A DNA stretch of 48,674 nt from assembly GCA_014360065.1 (NCBI GenBank), contig JACIYF010000008.1, positions 1 through 48,674 of the forward strand, written 5' to 3'. Shown one piece after another: positions 33,935 to 44,279 of this stretch. The position numbers and the translations under genes were made by a program. The first letter of the stretch is position 1. The number at the start of each line of letters is the position of its first letter. The stretch is from Clostridia bacterium (lineage in GTDB: Bacteria; Bacillota; DSM-521; Neomoorellales; JACIYF01). The notes below the pieces were generated by a model that saw only the letters and a program-made list of their open reading frames with translations, searched no databases and was not told where the DNA came from.

Positions 33935-35533
33935 ATGGCTGATATGAATAGCTTCAAGGTGCTAGTTAGCGATCCTATTTCTGATAAGGGAATTGAAATG
34001 TTGAGAAATGCGGGAGTACAGGTAGAAGTCCGGACTAAACAGCCCGAGGACGTGTTGGTCAGCATCATCGGCGATTATGACGGGCTGATCGTGCGCAGTG
34101 AGACTAAGGTAACTAGGCGGATATTTGAGGCGGCCAACAAGTTGAAGATTGTTGGTCGAGCGGGTGTAGGCATCGATAACATAGATGTTTCTGCCGCTAC
34201 TGAAAAGGGGGTAGTGGTAGTAAATGCACCTGAAGGCAACACCATTGCCGCTACGGAGCACACTATAGGTCTGATGTTAGCGCTTGCTCGCAACATTCCC
34301 CAAGCTGATCGTTTGCTGCGCATGGGCAAATGGGAAAGAAAGCGATTCATGGGGGTAGAGCTCCGAAACAAGGTATTGGGAATAATCGGCTTGGGTAAGA
34401 TCGGAAGTGAGGTAGCCAAGCGGGCCCGAGCCTTGGAGATGAAAGTCATCGGCTATGATCCGTATGTTTCTCAAGAATGGACAGAGCGTATCGGAGTAAA
34501 ATTGGTTTCTTTTGAAGAAGTCTTAGCCGAGGCTGATTTCTTGTCAGTTCATCTGCCTTTAAGCCCTAGCACTTTTCATATGATTGGAGAAGAACAATTA
34601 GCTAAGACTAAACCGGGGGTTCGAATTCTGAATGTGGCCAGGGGTGGAATTATCGACGAAGAGGCCCTAGTTAAGGCCCTCAAGTCGGGGCATGTAGCCG
34701 GAGCCGCCATTGACGTATTTGAACATGAGCCGGCCACCGATAGCCCCCTGTTTGAGATGGATTCGGTAGTGGTGACTCCCCATTTAGGTGCTTCGACCGA
34801 GGAAGCCCAGGTGGGTGTGGCCATAGAAGTGGCTGAAGACTTCTTGCGAGTATTCAGGGGCGAACCAGCTAAAAACCCGGTCAACATTCCCACGGTGAAA
34901 CCGGAATTAATGGCAGCTATTAGCCCGTACTTAGACTTGGCAGAGAGATTAGGGCGGTTCATGGCCCAAATTGTGGAAGACAATATCCAGGCTATTGAGG
35001 TTCGATATAATGGTGAATTGGCTTCCTTGGAAACCACCCCTATTACCAATACTCTGCTTAAGGGCTTTTTGCGTCCTATGCTCCAGGATGCGGTAAATTA
35101 TGTTAACGCTCCTGTAGTGGCGAAAAGCCGGGGCCTTTTGGTTACTGAGAAGAAATCAGTCCAAATGGAGGACTTTGCCAACCTAATCACTTTGGTGGTT
35201 AAGGGCAAGGAAGGTGAGGAGCGCTCACTTGCTGGAACCTTGCTTAGCAATAAAGAGCCTCGAATAGTCAGGATTGATGGCTATAGCGTAGATGCAGTTC
35301 CGCAGGGTCATATGCTGGTGGTGCCTCATATTGATAAACCCAAGATTATTGGCCCTGTGGCCAATCTCATTGGTGCCCACGATATTAACATTGCCGGCAT
35401 GCAGGTGGGACGGAAGACTATTGGTGGGCGCGCGGTTATGCTTTTATCGTTGGACTCACCGGTACCGGCTGCCACTTTGGAGGAGATAAAGAAAATACCA
35501 GGGGTGTTCGGTGTACGGTATGTTTACTTGTAG
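33935..35533 (+). CDS. serA: D-3-phosphoglycerate dehydrogenase (long, ACT-containing form)
   Basis: A 532-aa NAD-dependent dehydrogenase, first step of serine synthesis. It has the catalytic and nucleotide domains of the 2-hydroxyacid family (GRAGVGIDNIDV, IIGLGKIGSEVAKRA, LNVARGGIIDEEAL, the AAIDVFEHEP Glu and TPHLGAST His), an intervening domain at ~320-450 as in type I enzymes, and a C-terminal ACT domain (~460-532, IGPVANLIGAHDINIAGMQVGR) that usually binds serine as feedback inhibitor. AAGGAG lies 5 bases before ATG 33935. It is the second gene of the T-box operon. Confidence 0.95.
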   Translation: MADMNSFKVLVSDPISDKGIEMLRNAGVQVEVRTKQPEDVLVSIIGDYDGLIVRSETKVTRRIFEAANKLKIVGRAGVGIDNIDVSAATEKGVVVVNAPEGNTIAATEHTIGLMLALARNIPQADRLLRMGKWERKRFMGVELRNKVLGIIGLGKIGSEVAKRARALEMKVIGYDPYVSQEWTERIGVKLVSFEEVLAEADFLSVHLPLSPSTFHMIGEEQLAKTKPGVRILNVARGGIIDEEALVKALKSGHVAGAAIDVFEHEPATDSPLFEMDSVVVTPHLGASTEEAQVGVAIEVAEDFLRVFRGEPAKNPVNIPTVKPELMAAISPYLDLAERLGRFMAQIVEDNIQAIEVRYNGELASLETTPITNTLLKGFLRPMLQDAVNYVNAPVVAKSRGLLVTEKKSVQMEDFANLITLVVKGKEGEERSLAGTLLSNKEPRIVRIDGYSVDAVPQGHMLVVPHIDKPKIIGPVANLIGAHDINIAGMQVGRKTIGGRAVMLLSLDSPVPAATLEEIKKIPGVFGVRYVYL

Positions 35534-35547
35534 AAAAGGTTTCTTAG

Positions 35548-36885
<1,338 letters not shown>

Positions 36886-36889
36886 AGGC

Positions 36890-37903
36890 CTATTGGCTGA
36901 CTGTATAGGTAAGCTTTCTGCCGTCAGAAAGGAAAACTATGGTTCCGTCCTCATCTGTGCGCAGTACCCGGGTTCCCATGGCTCGGATGCGACTTAAAGT
37001 TTTTCGATGAGGGTGCCCATAATCATTATGTGCTCCTACAGAAATGACCGCATACTCCGGCTGCACTGCCTCCAAAAAGGCTTTGGTGGAGGCCGAGCTG
37101 CTGCCGTGGTGACCGACTTTTAAGACGTTGGCCCGTAGATCTCGGCTAGTAAATCCGTAGCGAGCGGCCTTGGCGGCGGCGAGGATTTCACTTTCGGCGG
37201 TAGCTTCGGCATCCCCCATTAGCAGGAACACTGTCTCCCCGTACTGGACGCGGACAACAGCAGACCAGTTATTGAGGTCTTCATACTTCGAACCTACTGG
37301 TCCCAGCAGCTGGACCCTTAGCAGAAGGTCACGGGGGCCACTGACAGGGCTCTGGGCGGGTAGCTTTAAAGGCACGCGTTCGTTTAAAAGTACTAACCCA
37401 GCCCCGGCCGGAGCGACCTTCAGCTTCTTTGCCTCTAATGCCCGGAGCACATCCAAGTAAGTGTCAGTGGTATGAGGTACTTTGGGCATTACTACAGTAC
37501 CTATTGGGAATGCTCGGATGACGTCATCTATTCCCCCGACGTGGTCCTCATGCGGGTGCGTACCTACCAAGTAGTCAATTTGTTTTACCCCGGCTCTTTT
37601 TAACTCACTTATTACCCTTGGACCGTCCTCATTGCTACCGGCATCAACCAGCATCACCTTCTGGTTAGGCAACTGAACCAGAATACTGTCGGCTTGGCCA
37701 ACGTCCAGAAACGTAACCCGAAGTTGGCCTTGATTGTTAGGCAAATCAGCCAAGTCCGTTGCGGGCTTAAAGCTGCCCTGGGGTGACGGACTGTTACTTA
37801 GAGCTTGACACCCGCTTAGACCAAAAGCTAGGGCTACCAGGAGGGCGAGAATCATCCAGGCCGTCGTTCGAGGTTTACATAAGTTCGCAAACAAATTGAC
37901 CAT
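36890..37903 (-). CDS. Lipoprotein ComEC/Rec2-like metallo-beta-lactamase-fold hydrolase
   Basis: A 337-aa exported protein. An N-terminal hydrophobic stretch (~16-30) ends in the lipobox LSGC with C32, so it should be lipid-anchored outside the membrane. The MBL domain resembles the C-terminal nuclease-like domain of ComEC: VTFLDVGQADSILVQLPN, THPHEDHVGG (H116, H118, D120, H121), LLMGDAE, LKVGHHGS and VISVGAHNDYGHP. Stand-alone versions are proposed to be phosphodiesterases or nucleases. ATG 37903 has AAGG directly adjacent; TTG 37894 is an alternative start. It follows the DUF3006 gene by 11 bases and its stop lies 4 bases from that of serS. Confidence 0.88.
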   Translation of the reverse strand: MVNLFANLCKPRTTAWMILALLVALAFGLSGCQALSNSPSPQGSFKPATDLADLPNNQGQLRVTFLDVGQADSILVQLPNQKVMLVDAGSNEDGPRVISELKRAGVKQIDYLVGTHPHEDHVGGIDDVIRAFPIGTVVMPKVPHTTDTYLDVLRALEAKKLKVAPAGAGLVLLNERVPLKLPAQSPVSGPRDLLLRVQLLGPVGSKYEDLNNWSAVVRVQYGETVFLLMGDAEATAESEILAAAKAARYGFTSRDLRANVLKVGHHGSSSASTKAFLEAVQPEYAVISVGAHNDYGHPHRKTLSRIRAMGTRVLRTDEDGTIVFLSDGRKLTYTVSQ

Positions 37904-37914
37904 CCTTGTAACGG

Positions 37915-38142
37915 TTACTTTTGGAAAAGTGAAGCTAGCAAGTGTTCTGCCTTTAATCTCTTGGCGGCAGTGGTCTTTTGGTCTATTAGTAACGTTATTT
38001 CCAGGACATGGCCTTCTTTTGCCCCAGCTGGGAGTAGCTGGCGAGGAAGATTGAAACAGTTAGACCGGTATTCTACTACTACCCAATCACCTTCGAATCT
38101 ATCGACGGTTATCTTGGCTGTTTTCTGGGAAGGCGTTTCCAT
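37915..38142 (-). CDS. DUF3006 domain protein
   Basis: A 75-aa protein with the DUF3006 pattern: KITVDRFEGDWVVVEYRSNCFNLPRQLLPAGAKEGHVLEITLLID followed by a basic helix. This tiny domain is commonly encoded next to stand-alone ComEC-like MBL hydrolases, exactly as here; its function is unknown. ATG 38142 has GGAAAGGAAA upstream on the minus strand. It is the first gene of a two-gene unit with the MBL lipoprotein. Confidence 0.85.
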   Translation of the reverse strand: METPSQKTAKITVDRFEGDWVVVEYRSNCFNLPRQLLPAGAKEGHVLEITLLIDQKTTAAKRLKAEHLLASLFQK

Positions 38143-38287
38143 AAGACGTTTCCTTTCCTACTAGTCTTCCGTTATGACCAAGGGCGAAGAAGAGTGAGCG
38201 TACCAAGTACCATTATATACGTTGGGCTAGCCTGTGATCCACAGACTGGGGCCAAAAGAGTTATTATAAAAATGGCTTAATTATGTC

Positions 38288-38317
38288 TTGACGCAAAGAC
38301 GCAAATTTACGTATAAT
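38288..38317 (+). promoter_or_regulatory. Sigma-A promoter of the fadNAE operon
   Basis: TTGACG (38288-38293), 18-base spacer, perfect TATAAT (38312-38317), start expected near 38324. It lies in a 355-base gap that otherwise holds the FadR-type operator and a long leader with a doubtful 18-codon frame. Confidence 0.8.
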
Positions 38318-38332
38318 TAAAACGTATTAATC

Positions 38333-38350
38333 TGAATGAATCCTCATTCA
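38333..38350. promoter_or_regulatory. FadR (TetR-family) operator of the fatty-acid degradation regulon
   Basis: TGAATGAATCCTCATTCA is a perfect 7-bp inverted repeat with a 4-base spacer and matches the arms of the Bacillus FadR box (TGAATGA-N4-TCATTCA). It begins about 10 bases after the predicted transcription start, where a bound repressor would block initiation or clearance. In Bacillus, long-chain acyl-CoA releases FadR. No fadR gene is in this window. Confidence 0.8.
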
Positions 38351-38520
38351 CCAGGACCGAGTTTCTGATTGTAAGTGCTATCTACCTTTGCTTACAGCTG
38401 TGATGATAAGAACAAAATTGTTACCGGTGGGGGAGGGATGAATAGACCAATAGTCCAGAAACTGTACGGAGGAAAGACTTTTCTGTACATCTAAACTTCC
38501 ATGTAAAAGGAGGTCAAGTG

Positions 38521-40929
38521 ATGGGGCGTAAGATCAAGAAGGTTGCGGTACTGGGCGCTGGAGTAATGGGCGCTAGCATAGCCGCGCATCTTGCCAACGT
38601 AGGCATTCCATGCTACCTCTTGGATATTGTACCACCAGAACTTAGCGAAGAAGACAAGAAAAAGGGACTCAGCAAGGAAAGTCCTGCCTTCCGAAACCGC
38701 CTTGCAATTGCTGGGAAGGAGAATGTCGTTAAGGCCAAGCCAGCAGCATTGTATGTACCTGAATATGCTGATCGAATCACACCTGGCAACTTGGAGGACA
38801 ATATGGAATGGCTAGGGGAAGTAGACTGGATCATCGAGGTGGTAGTAGAACGGCTGGACATTAAGAAGCAGGTGTTCGAGAGGGTAGAAAAGTACCGGAA
38901 GCCCGGGACCATTGTCTCCTCCAATACGTCAGGAATTTCTATCAATGCTATGGCCGAGGGCCGGTCGCTGGAATTCCGGCAACACTTCCTGGGGACTCAT
39001 TTTTTCAACCCGCCTCGCTACATGAAGCTCTTGGAACTTATCCCTTGCCAGGATACTTTGCCGGAAGTAATGGAATTCATGAGTGAGTTCTGCCAAAAGG
39101 TGCTGGGTAAGGGAACTGTGATTGCCAAAGATACACCTAACTTCATTGCTAACCGCATTGGTACCTTTGCCATGCTCGAGACTATCCGGGAAATGATCCG
39201 GCAAGGATTGACTATCGAAGAGGTAGATGCCTTGACGGGCCCAGTGATGGGTCATCCCAACAGCGCTTCTTTTCGGACTTTGGACATGGTTGGGTTAGAT
39301 ACTTTTGTTCATGTAGCTGGCAACGTTCATGATGGTGTCAGCGACCCAGCTGAGAAGGCAGCTTTTGAGGTCCCAGAGCTTTTGAGAAAAATGCTGGATG
39401 CTGGTCTGCTTGGGGATAAAGTAGGCAAAGGGTTTTACCAGCGTAAAAAGACTGAGGCGGGACGCGAGACCTTGGCTCTAAATTATAACACGTTGGAATA
39501 TCGTCCCAGAGAAAAGGCCAAGCTGGATATCGTTTCGGCTGCCAAAGCTCGAAGCGATATGAAGGACAAGCTCAATACTCTAATCTGGGGTGAGGATAAA
39601 TACAGCCAGTTTGCTTGGTTTGTCACCAAAAAAGCAGCCCTATATGCAGCCTCCAAGGTGGGGGAGATTGCTGATGATATTGTCAGTATTGATCGAGCCA
39701 TGCGCTGGGGTTTTGCTTGGGAACTGGGACCCTTTGAACAGTGGGATCTGATAGGGGTTAGAAAAACGCTCGACCGGATGCGGAGTGAAGGCGAGACCAT
39801 TCCGCCGCTGGTTGAGACCCTTCTCGACTCGGGATATGACAGCTTCTATAGAAAGGAAAACGGAAAACTATACTACTTCGATCATCGGACTAGGTCCTAT
39901 CAACCGGTTCTTTTCTTGCCCGAAGTCGTTATTTTGCCTCACCTCAAGGAACAGAACAAGGAAATTATAAAGAATTCGGATGCTAGCCTGATTGATCTTG
40001 GCGATGGGGTTGCTTGCTTGGAGATGCATTCCCCCAACCAAGCCATAACCGCCGACTTCATTGAGATGATATGGAAAAGCCTGGAGGAAGTGGACAAAAA
40101 CTTTGTAGGGATGGTCATCGGCAACCAGGCCAAGAACTTTTGCGTCGGAGCCAACCTCTTCTTGGTACTGGTGGCGGCTCAAAACGGCGCCTGGGATGAG
40201 CTAGAAAAGACGGTTAAGAGTTTCCAGGACGCATGCATGGCAATCAAGTACTTCTCGAAGCCGGTGGTAGCCGCTCCTTTCCGCATGACTTTGGGCGGTG
40301 GTTGTGAGATCTGCCTGCATTGCCACCGAGTCCAGGCCGATGCCGAAACCTACGTTGGGCAGGTAGAGGTAGCCGTAGGGTTATTGCCAGGTGGGGGCGG
40401 CAATAAGGAAGTATTAATTCGGATGATGGAAGGAATTCCGGAAGGAGTTCAAAACGTCGACATTATTCCTTACGTAGCTAAAGCTATGGAACTTATCGCT
40501 ATGGGCAAGGTGGCCACCAGTGCCAGGGAAGCTCAGAAACTAGGCTTATTCCGCAAAAGCGATGGAGTATCGGTAAACGGAGATCATTTAATCCACGATG
40601 CCAAACAGGCAGTGCTAGCTATGGCGCAAATGGGATTTGTGCCTCCAGAGCCTAAGAAAATCATGGTTGCTGGCGAGACTGGCTATGCTGCCTGCAAGGT
40701 ATTTGTAAGGACCCTCAACTGGGGTGGTTATGCCACTGAGCATGACGTGAAGATTGCCGAGAAGATTGGCTATGTGCTCTGTGGCGGGCTTATCCCGTAT
40801 AAGAGCATGGTTACCGAGCAGTACCTGCTGGATCTGGAGCGGGAGGCGTTCCTGAGCTTGGTCGGGGAGCCTAAATCCCAAGAGCGGATGCAATACATGC
40901 TGATGAACAACAGACCGCTCCGAAATTGA
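38521..40929 (+). CDS. fadN: 3-hydroxyacyl-CoA dehydrogenase / enoyl-CoA hydratase
   Basis: An 802-aa bifunctional beta-oxidation enzyme of the FadN type (dehydrogenase first, hydratase last). Residues ~5-195 are the NAD-binding domain (VAVLGAGVMGASIAAHLANVG, GTHFFNPPRYMKLLELI). 3HCDH C-terminal modules follow (~200-300 and ~365-440), then a crotonase domain (~480-670) with NFCVGANLFLV and the GGGCEICLHCHRV...VGLLPGGGG oxyanion/active-site region. AAAGGAGG stands 7 bases before ATG 38521 (GTG 38518 is also open). Gene order and sizes match fadN-fadA-fadE of Bacillus. Confidence 0.93.
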   Translation: MGRKIKKVAVLGAGVMGASIAAHLANVGIPCYLLDIVPPELSEEDKKKGLSKESPAFRNRLAIAGKENVVKAKPAALYVPEYADRITPGNLEDNMEWLGEVDWIIEVVVERLDIKKQVFERVEKYRKPGTIVSSNTSGISINAMAEGRSLEFRQHFLGTHFFNPPRYMKLLELIPCQDTLPEVMEFMSEFCQKVLGKGTVIAKDTPNFIANRIGTFAMLETIREMIRQGLTIEEVDALTGPVMGHPNSASFRTLDMVGLDTFVHVAGNVHDGVSDPAEKAAFEVPELLRKMLDAGLLGDKVGKGFYQRKKTEAGRETLALNYNTLEYRPREKAKLDIVSAAKARSDMKDKLNTLIWGEDKYSQFAWFVTKKAALYAASKVGEIADDIVSIDRAMRWGFAWELGPFEQWDLIGVRKTLDRMRSEGETIPPLVETLLDSGYDSFYRKENGKLYYFDHRTRSYQPVLFLPEVVILPHLKEQNKEIIKNSDASLIDLGDGVACLEMHSPNQAITADFIEMIWKSLEEVDKNFVGMVIGNQAKNFCVGANLFLVLVAAQNGAWDELEKTVKSFQDACMAIKYFSKPVVAAPFRMTLGGGCEICLHCHRVQADAETYVGQVEVAVGLLPGGGGNKEVLIRMMEGIPEGVQNVDIIPYVAKAMELIAMGKVATSAREAQKLGLFRKSDGVSVNGDHLIHDAKQAVLAMAQMGFVPPEPKKIMVAGETGYAACKVFVRTLNWGGYATEHDVKIAEKIGYVLCGGLIPYKSMVTEQYLLDLEREAFLSLVGEPKSQERMQYMLMNNRPLRN

Positions 40930-40983
40930 GCATGAGTTGAGTCAGAGATCGGCTACCTGGTTTGAGACGATAGGAGGGATAAC

Positions 40984-42159
40984 ATGCGAGAAGCGGTTAT
41001 TGTTGCTGGGGCTAGGACCGCGGTCGGGAGGGCACCCCGAGGAACGTTGCGGCATACCCGGCCGGAGTATATGGGGGCAGCTGTAATCCAAGACCTCCTG
41101 AGGCGGGTACCGGCTGTAAAGGCCGAGGAAATCGATGACGTTATTATTGGCTGCGCTTTTCCTGAAGCGGAAATGGGCATGAATCTGGCGCGAATCCTGG
41201 TACTAAGAGCCGGGCTGCCCACCTCCGTGCCAGGCCAGACTGTAAATCGTTTCTGTTCCTCAGGTTTACAAGCTATTGCCATTGCGGCCGAAAAGATTAT
41301 GTGTGGCTTTGCCGAGATCTGCATTGCTGGTGGCGTGGAAAGCATGAGCCTAGTGCCAATGGGTGGCAATAAGCAGGTACCTGATCCCTGGCTGGCAGAG
41401 AACTTGCCTGAAGCTTATATGGGTATGGGTCTAACGGCTGAACGAGTAGCGGAGCGCTACAATATTAGCCGCGAAGACCAGGATGCTTTTGCCTTGGCCT
41501 CACATCAAAAGGCAGCCAAGGCCCAGGACGAAGGCAAGTTTAAGGATGAGATTGTCCCCTTGACTGTCAAGCAATTTGACTTTATCGGCGACAAGGTGGA
41601 AACCAAGGAAATCGTCTTTGACACTGACGAAGGTGTTCGCCGGGATACTAGCATGGAGGCTCTAGCCCGGCTCAAACCCGTGTTCAAGCAAGGCGGAACT
41701 GTTACCGCTGGCAATTCCTCCCAGACCAATGATGCTGCGGCTGCGGTGATGGTGATGTCGGCCGAGAAAGCCCAGCAATTAGGCCTCAAACCCATGGCGG
41801 TTTTCCGCTCCTTTGCGGTGGGTGGAGTGGACCCCGATGTTATGGGCATCGGACCCACGGTAGCCATTCCCAAAGCTGCTAAGCTGGCAGGAATAACCGT
41901 AGACCAGATCGACATTATTGAGCTCAACGAGGCGTTCGCAGCCCAGTCCCTGGCAGTAATTCGTATCTTAGGACTTGACATGGATAAAATCAACCCCAAT
42001 GGCGGGGCCATTGCTTTAGGTCATCCCCTGGGTTGTACTGGTGCTAAACTGACTGTGAGTCTCCTCAACGAGATGGCCCGGAGAAACGCTCGTTATGGAA
42101 TGGTGACTATGTGCATTGGTGGCGGGATGGGTGCAGCTGGGATATTCGAACGGATCTAG
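40984..42159 (+). CDS. fadA: Acetyl-CoA C-acyltransferase (3-ketoacyl-CoA thiolase)
   Basis: A 391-aa thiolase carrying out the last step of beta-oxidation. The acyl-accepting cysteine is C91 in [17 protein letters not shown]. The C-terminal motifs are [29 protein letters not shown] (catalytic His) and [14 protein letters not shown] (proton-shuttling Cys). ATG 40984 follows TAGGAGGG. The 163-base gap to fadE contains a GC-rich hairpin. Confidence 0.95.
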   Translation: MREAVIVAGARTAVGRAPRGTLRHTRPEYMGAAVIQDLLRRVPAVKAEEIDDVIIGCAFPEAEMGMNLARILVLRAGLPTSVPGQTVNRFCSSGLQAIAIAAEKIMCGFAEICIAGGVESMSLVPMGGNKQVPDPWLAENLPEAYMGMGLTAERVAERYNISREDQDAFALASHQKAAKAQDEGKFKDEIVPLTVKQFDFIGDKVETKEIVFDTDEGVRRDTSMEALARLKPVFKQGGTVTAGNSSQTNDAAAAVMVMSAEKAQQLGLKPMAVFRSFAVGGVDPDVMGIGPTVAIPKAAKLAGITVDQIDIIELNEAFAAQSLAVIRILGLDMDKINPNGGAIALGHPLGCTGAKLTVSLLNEMARRNARYGMVTMCIGGGMGAAGIFERI

Positions 42160-42258
42160 GAGTTAAGAAGAGGAGGGAATTCCGGTGCCGGCGAGGCCGA
42201 GCGGGGGATCAACTAAAAATTAGAGCCCGCTTGCCGGAACGCCGGATTTGCAGGGGTA

Positions 42259-42293
42259 GCCGCTGCGGAGGTTAGCCCGCCACCCGCAGCGGC
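42259..42293 (+). repeat. GC-rich hairpin between fadA and fadE
   Basis: GCCGCTGCGG (42259-42268) and CCGCAGCGGC (42284-42293) are perfect 10-bp inverted arms around a 15-base loop, 30 bases before the fadE ATG. No T-run follows, so an mRNA processing or stability element is more likely than a terminator. Confidence 0.7.
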
Positions 42294-42322
42294 CGGCTCC
42301 TAATGTTGAGAGGAGGACCAAA

Positions 42323-44107
42323 ATGGCTGACGAAGACATCATCAAGGGCGGAAGTTTTCTACTGGAAATGCCCGATCCCCAAAAGGTCTTTACCCCGGAA
42401 GATTTCACTGACGAACATAAAATGATGGCCAAGACCACCATGGACTTTACCCTCGAGAAGGTATGGCCCTACCGCGACCAAATTAACGAAAAGGATTACG
42501 ATTTGTTAAAGCGGCTTATTCGCGAAGCAGGTGAGTTAGGGCTCTTGGGTGCCGATGTACCAGAAGAATACGGTGGTTCAGGGCTTGACAAGATTAGCAG
42601 CATGGTGATTACGGAGTACTTGGTATACGGGGGAGGTTCTTATAGTGTTACCTTTGGGGCTCATACGGGAATTGGTAGTTTACCAATAGTCTACTTTGGG
42701 AATAAGGAACAGAAACAGCGCTTTTTGCCTGACTTGGCCGAGGGGAAGAAAATTGCAGCCTATGCTTTGACCGAACCGGGCGCTGGATCGGATGCTATGA
42801 ATATCAAAACCAAGGCTACTTTAAGTGCTGATGGCAAGTATTACATCCTTAATGGAACCAAACAATTCATTACCAATGCAGCCATTGCTGATGTATTTAT
42901 TGTGTTTGCCAAGGTCGACGGTGAAAAATTCACTGCCTTTATTGTAGAAAAGGGGACCGAGGGCTTTAGTATTGGTGCCGAGGAGCACAAGATGGGCATC
43001 AAAGGTTCTTCTACCTGTTCCTTGATTTTTGAGGATGCTAAAGTGCCAGTAGAAAACGTCCTGTTTGAAGTTGGCCGCGGCTACCGAGTTGCCTTCAACA
43101 TTCTTGACATCGGGCGTCAAAAGCTAGCTGTTGGTTGTGTTGGTTCTTGTAAGCTGGTAATCGAGCTAGCAGTAAAGTATGCTTTAGAGCGGGTACAATT
43201 TGGTGTTCCTATCGCCCAGTTCGGGTTAATTCGGGAGAAAATTGCCGATATGGCCATAAAAACTTATGCAGCTGAGAGCGCAGTCTACCGTGCTAGCGGT
43301 TTGATCGATGCTAAATTGCATACTGTTGATGTGACTGCAGAGGATGCGGGCCAACAGTCGTTGAAGGCTATTGAAGACTACGCTATTGAATGCTCCATCA
43401 ATAAAGTGTTAGGCTCTGAGACCTTAGATTATGTGGCTGATGAAGGAGTTCAGATTTTTGGCGGATACGGTTACACCTACGAATACCCGGTCGAAGAAGC
43501 TTACCGTGATGCCCGCATCAACCGCATCTTCGAAGGTACAAATGAGGTTAACCGCTTGCTTATTCCTGGCACCATGGTACGTAAAGCTATGAAAGGCGAG
43601 CTTGACCTCATGGGAGCTATTGGTCGCTTGGGCGAGGACATTAGGGCGGCCCTGGCAGCGGAACCGGATGGCAGCGTTTTAGGGGAAGAAAAAGTTGCGA
43701 CTGATCGAGTTAAAAAGGTGCTGTTGATGGTTGCAGGAAATGCCGTGCAGAAGTTTGGAACTGCCCTGGAAAAAGAACAGGAGATCCTACGACTCCTAGG
43801 AGACATAGGTATCGAGCTATTTGCCATGGAAAGCGCCTTATTAAGGACATTAAAAGCTATCCAGCGCGATGGGGAAGAGGCTGCCAGCTTGAAGATTGCC
43901 TATACCAAGGCATATGTTCATGATGCTTTGCCAAGAATCGCTACCCTCGCCAAAAACGGTATGGCGGCAATAGAGGCTGATGCTGAAACATTAGCTAAAC
44001 GAATAGCTACTATCGAGAGGTTGACTGCGCACTCGCCCATTAATGTCATTGGTATTAAACGGCAAATTGCCGAGAAGGTTATTGAGGCTGGTAAATACGT
44101 GGTTTAA
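42323..44107 (+). CDS. fadE: Acyl-CoA dehydrogenase
   Basis: A 594-aa acyl-CoA dehydrogenase with the long C-terminal extension seen in FadE/VLCAD-like members. It contains the family signature AYALTEPGAGSDAMNIKTKA, the KGSSTCSLIFEDAKVPVENVLFEVG segment, and the C-terminal VQIFGGYGYTYEYPVEEAYRDARINRIFEGTNEVNR with the probable catalytic base E404. It oxidises acyl-CoA to enoyl-CoA and needs an electron acceptor; no etfAB genes are in the window. GAGAGGAGG precedes ATG 42323. A strong terminator follows. Confidence 0.94.
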   Translation: MADEDIIKGGSFLLEMPDPQKVFTPEDFTDEHKMMAKTTMDFTLEKVWPYRDQINEKDYDLLKRLIREAGELGLLGADVPEEYGGSGLDKISSMVITEYLVYGGGSYSVTFGAHTGIGSLPIVYFGNKEQKQRFLPDLAEGKKIAAYALTEPGAGSDAMNIKTKATLSADGKYYILNGTKQFITNAAIADVFIVFAKVDGEKFTAFIVEKGTEGFSIGAEEHKMGIKGSSTCSLIFEDAKVPVENVLFEVGRGYRVAFNILDIGRQKLAVGCVGSCKLVIELAVKYALERVQFGVPIAQFGLIREKIADMAIKTYAAESAVYRASGLIDAKLHTVDVTAEDAGQQSLKAIEDYAIECSINKVLGSETLDYVADEGVQIFGGYGYTYEYPVEEAYRDARINRIFEGTNEVNRLLIPGTMVRKAMKGELDLMGAIGRLGEDIRAALAAEPDGSVLGEEKVATDRVKKVLLMVAGNAVQKFGTALEKEQEILRLLGDIGIELFAMESALLRTLKAIQRDGEEAASLKIAYTKAYVHDALPRIATLAKNGMAAIEADAETLAKRIATIERLTAHSPINVIGIKRQIAEKVIEAGKYVV

Positions 44108-44136
44108 AAATGCTAAACTCTCACCCCACCAACATA

Positions 44137-44163
44137 GGCCTCCCCTTGGGAGGCCCTTTTTTT
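44137..44163 (+). terminator. Rho-independent terminator after fadNAE
   Basis: GGCCTCCC-CTT-GGGAGGCC (44137-44155) is a perfect 8-bp stem, then C and seven Ts. Confidence 0.92.
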
Positions 44164-44186
44164 GGCCGTCAGCGGCAGGTTTCGGG

Positions 44187-44215
44187 TTGGATAAGCAGTT
44201 GGTATCTGGTATACT
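44187..44215 (+). promoter_or_regulatory. Promoter of azlCD with extended -10
   Basis: TTGGAT (44187-44192), 17-base spacer, TATACT (44210-44215) preceded by TGG, i.e. an extended -10. It lies between the fad terminator and azlC. Confidence 0.65.
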
Positions 44216-44279
44216 ACCGCCATGTAGCCATTCTCACTTCCAGCTATTCTTAAATCTCTGAGGGAGAGGATTTGGAGGT

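Noticed and set aside
41505-42011. A 168-codon minus-strand frame opposite fadA.
   Set aside because: Antisense to a well-defined thiolase; no motif and no ribosome binding site.
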